Assembly: GCA_025352845.1 (NCBI GenBank)
Contig: JANXSC010000066.1
Span: 1 to 15,828, forward strand
DNA from: Opitutaceae bacterium
GTDB taxonomy: Bacteria; Verrucomicrobiota; Verrucomicrobiia; Opitutales; Opitutaceae
Direction of reading: 5' to 3'
Length of the DNA: 15,828 bases
Below are positions 14,836-15,828 of this stretch, one piece after another. How positions within the stretch are numbered: the stretch's first letter is position 1; the number at the start of each line of letters is the position of its first letter. Below the pieces are notes generated by a model. It was not told the origin of the DNA. It saw only the letters and a list, made by a program, of their open reading frames with translations, and ran no database searches. Both the position numbers and the translations under genes were made by a program.

Positions 14836-15828
14836 CATCCTCTTCGTCCTCACCGGTTCGATCGCCTGCTACAAGGCGTGCGATGCGATCTCGCGGCTTG
14901 TGCAACGCGGCCACCGGGTGCGCGCCGTCGCGACGGAGTCGGCGCTGCGCTTCGTCGGCGCGGCGACGCTCGAGGGCCTCACGGGCGAGCGCGTGGGCAC
15001 GGATCTTTTCGCGCCGGGCGCGGCGCTGGACCACATCGATCTCGCGCGCTGGGCGGACCTCACGGTCGTGTGTCCCGCCACGGCGAATACCCTGAACCGG
15101 GCGGCCGCCGGCCTGGGCGGCGACCTCGCCGGCGCGCTGCTGCTCGCACATGATTGGAGGAAACCGCTGCTCTTGGCCCCGGCGATGAATCCGGCGATGT
15201 GGTCACATCCCGCCACGACGGCGGCGGTGGCGCGGTTGAAAAATTGGGGCGCGCGTTTTGTGGCGGTCGGCACCGGCCGCACGGCGTGCGGCGAAGTGGG
15301 CGAGGGGCGACTCGCGGAGCCCGGCGAGATCGTCGCGGCGGTTGAGGCGGCGCTGGCGCGGCCGGCGCGGCGGCTCCGCGTGCTCGTGACCGGCGGCGGC
15401 ACCACCGAGCCGATCGACGGCGTGCGCGTGCTGGCCAACACGAGCACCGGCGCGACGGCGGCGCTCATCGCGGGATATTTTGCGCGGCGCGGCCACGAGG
15501 TGACGCTCCTGCGCGCGCAGTCGGCCTGCGGCGCGGAGGGCGTGGGCCGCGAAGAGACCTTCGGCACATTTCGCGAACTCGACGAGGCGCTCACGCGGTT
15601 GCTCGGCGGCGAGGACTTCGATGCGGTGATCCACGCGGCGGCCGTCGGCGATTTTGCGGTCGAGGCCGTTTGGGTTGACGGCGTCGTGCAGCCGCCCGGT
15701 GCGGGGAAGCTGGGCTCGGACTCCGCGCCGACACTCCGGCTCCGGTGCAACCCGAAGCTGCTCGACACGCTGCGCGCGCGCAGCCGGAACGCCGCGCTGC
15801 ACGTCGTGGCGTTCAAGCTCACGCGCGA
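14822..15828 (+). CDS. coaBC: Bifunctional phosphopantothenoylcysteine decarboxylase/synthetase, 3' end outside the window
   Basis: The frame opens at ATG 14822 inside the end of panC and stays open for 335 codons to the edge. Residues 1-180 are the CoaC flavoprotein decarboxylase: 'FVLTGSIACYKACD' (8-21), active-site His71 in 'HIDLARWAD', 'CPATANTLN' (84-92), 'APAMNPAMW' (119-127; Asn123) and Cys156 in 'TACGEVGEGRL', the catalytic Cys. From 183 the CoaB synthetase begins: 'VLVTGGGTTEPIDGVRVLAN' (187-206), then 'HAAAVGDF', 'GKLGS' and 'VVAFKLT'. The protein thus makes phosphopantothenoylcysteine and decarboxylates it to phosphopantetheine, following PanB and PanC in the route to CoA. The CoaB motifs differ from the usual bacterial TREPIDPVR-N-SSGKMG and FAxET forms (see finding). 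It is the third overlapping gene of the operon. Confidence 0.92.
   Translation, partial: MSGSNILFVLTGSIACYKACDAISRLVQRGHRVRAVATESALRFVGAATLEGLTGERVGTDLFAPGAALDHIDLARWADLTVVCPATANTLNRAAAGLGGDLAGALLLAHDWRKPLLLAPAMNPAMWSHPATTAAVARLKNWGARFVAVGTGRTACGEVGEGRLAEPGEIVAAVEAALARPARRLRVLVTGGGTTEPIDGVRVLANTSTGATAALIAGYFARRGHEVTLLRAQSACGAEGVGREETFGTFRELDEALTRLLGGEDFDAVIHAAAVGDFAVEAVWVDGVVQPPGAGKLGSDSAPTLRLRCNPKLLDTLRARSRNAALHVVAFKLTR

Noticed and set aside
13716..15095. Plus-strand open frame (459 codons) overlapping panB, panC and coaBC
   Set aside because: Out-of-frame Arg/Ala-rich translation crossing three genes whose own frames carry all catalytic motifs.

Overview
The window is high-GC DNA (G/C dominates third codon positions) from a Gram-negative-type bacterium, most probably a member of Verrucomicrobiota close to Opitutaceae. 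That placement is an inference. It rests on a roughly 130-residue C-terminal module of the 'NLSTRAFVG ... IRAIGP ... YEVP' type, which I know as abundant in secreted verrucomicrobial proteins and which occurs six times here in four different proteins. It also rests on the CotH/lamin-tail architecture and on the style of the intergenic heptamer repeats. No rRNA, tRNA, CRISPR array, transposase or phage gene is visible, and no gene-free stretch exceeds 300 bases.

Layout. (1) 1-776: the 5' part of a YiiD-C-type thioesterase gene leaves the left edge on the minus strand and is divergent from a PrxQ/Bcp-like peroxiredoxin gene. (2) 835-5079: a secreted or membrane-anchored metzincin metalloprotease (+) converges on an exported phytase-like esterase (-). 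Their stop codons share one perfect hairpin. The esterase is broken by a frameshift in a CG dinucleotide tract inside its C-terminal module. (3) 5181-7822: a compact three-gene operon encodes a VTC-type polyphosphate polymerase, a DUF4956 membrane protein and a HlyD-like adaptor. (4) 7958-11149 (-): a large exported CotH-family kinase protein converges on that operon across a structured, heptamer-rich intergenic element. (5) 11264-13072 (+): an exported PhoD-like phosphatase is divergent from the CotH gene. (6) 13286-15828 (+): overlapping panB-panC-coaBC genes of pantothenate/coenzyme A synthesis run off the right edge.

How the parts fit. Between 3.2 and 13.1 kb, four neighbouring units concern phosphoryl chemistry: a polyphosphate polymerase with its membrane partner, a CotH kinase, a PhoD phosphatase and a phytase-like esterase. 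Three of these exported proteins, plus the metalloprotease, end in the same module. The simplest reading is a cell-surface set sharing one C-terminal targeting or binding domain, next to a VTC-DUF4956-HlyD envelope system that may work with the CotH kinase. This is inferred from domains and gene order, not demonstrated. The pan/coa operon is ordinary cofactor metabolism, apart from a CoaB domain whose motifs look closer to the stand-alone eukaryotic-type synthetase than to the standard bacterial form.
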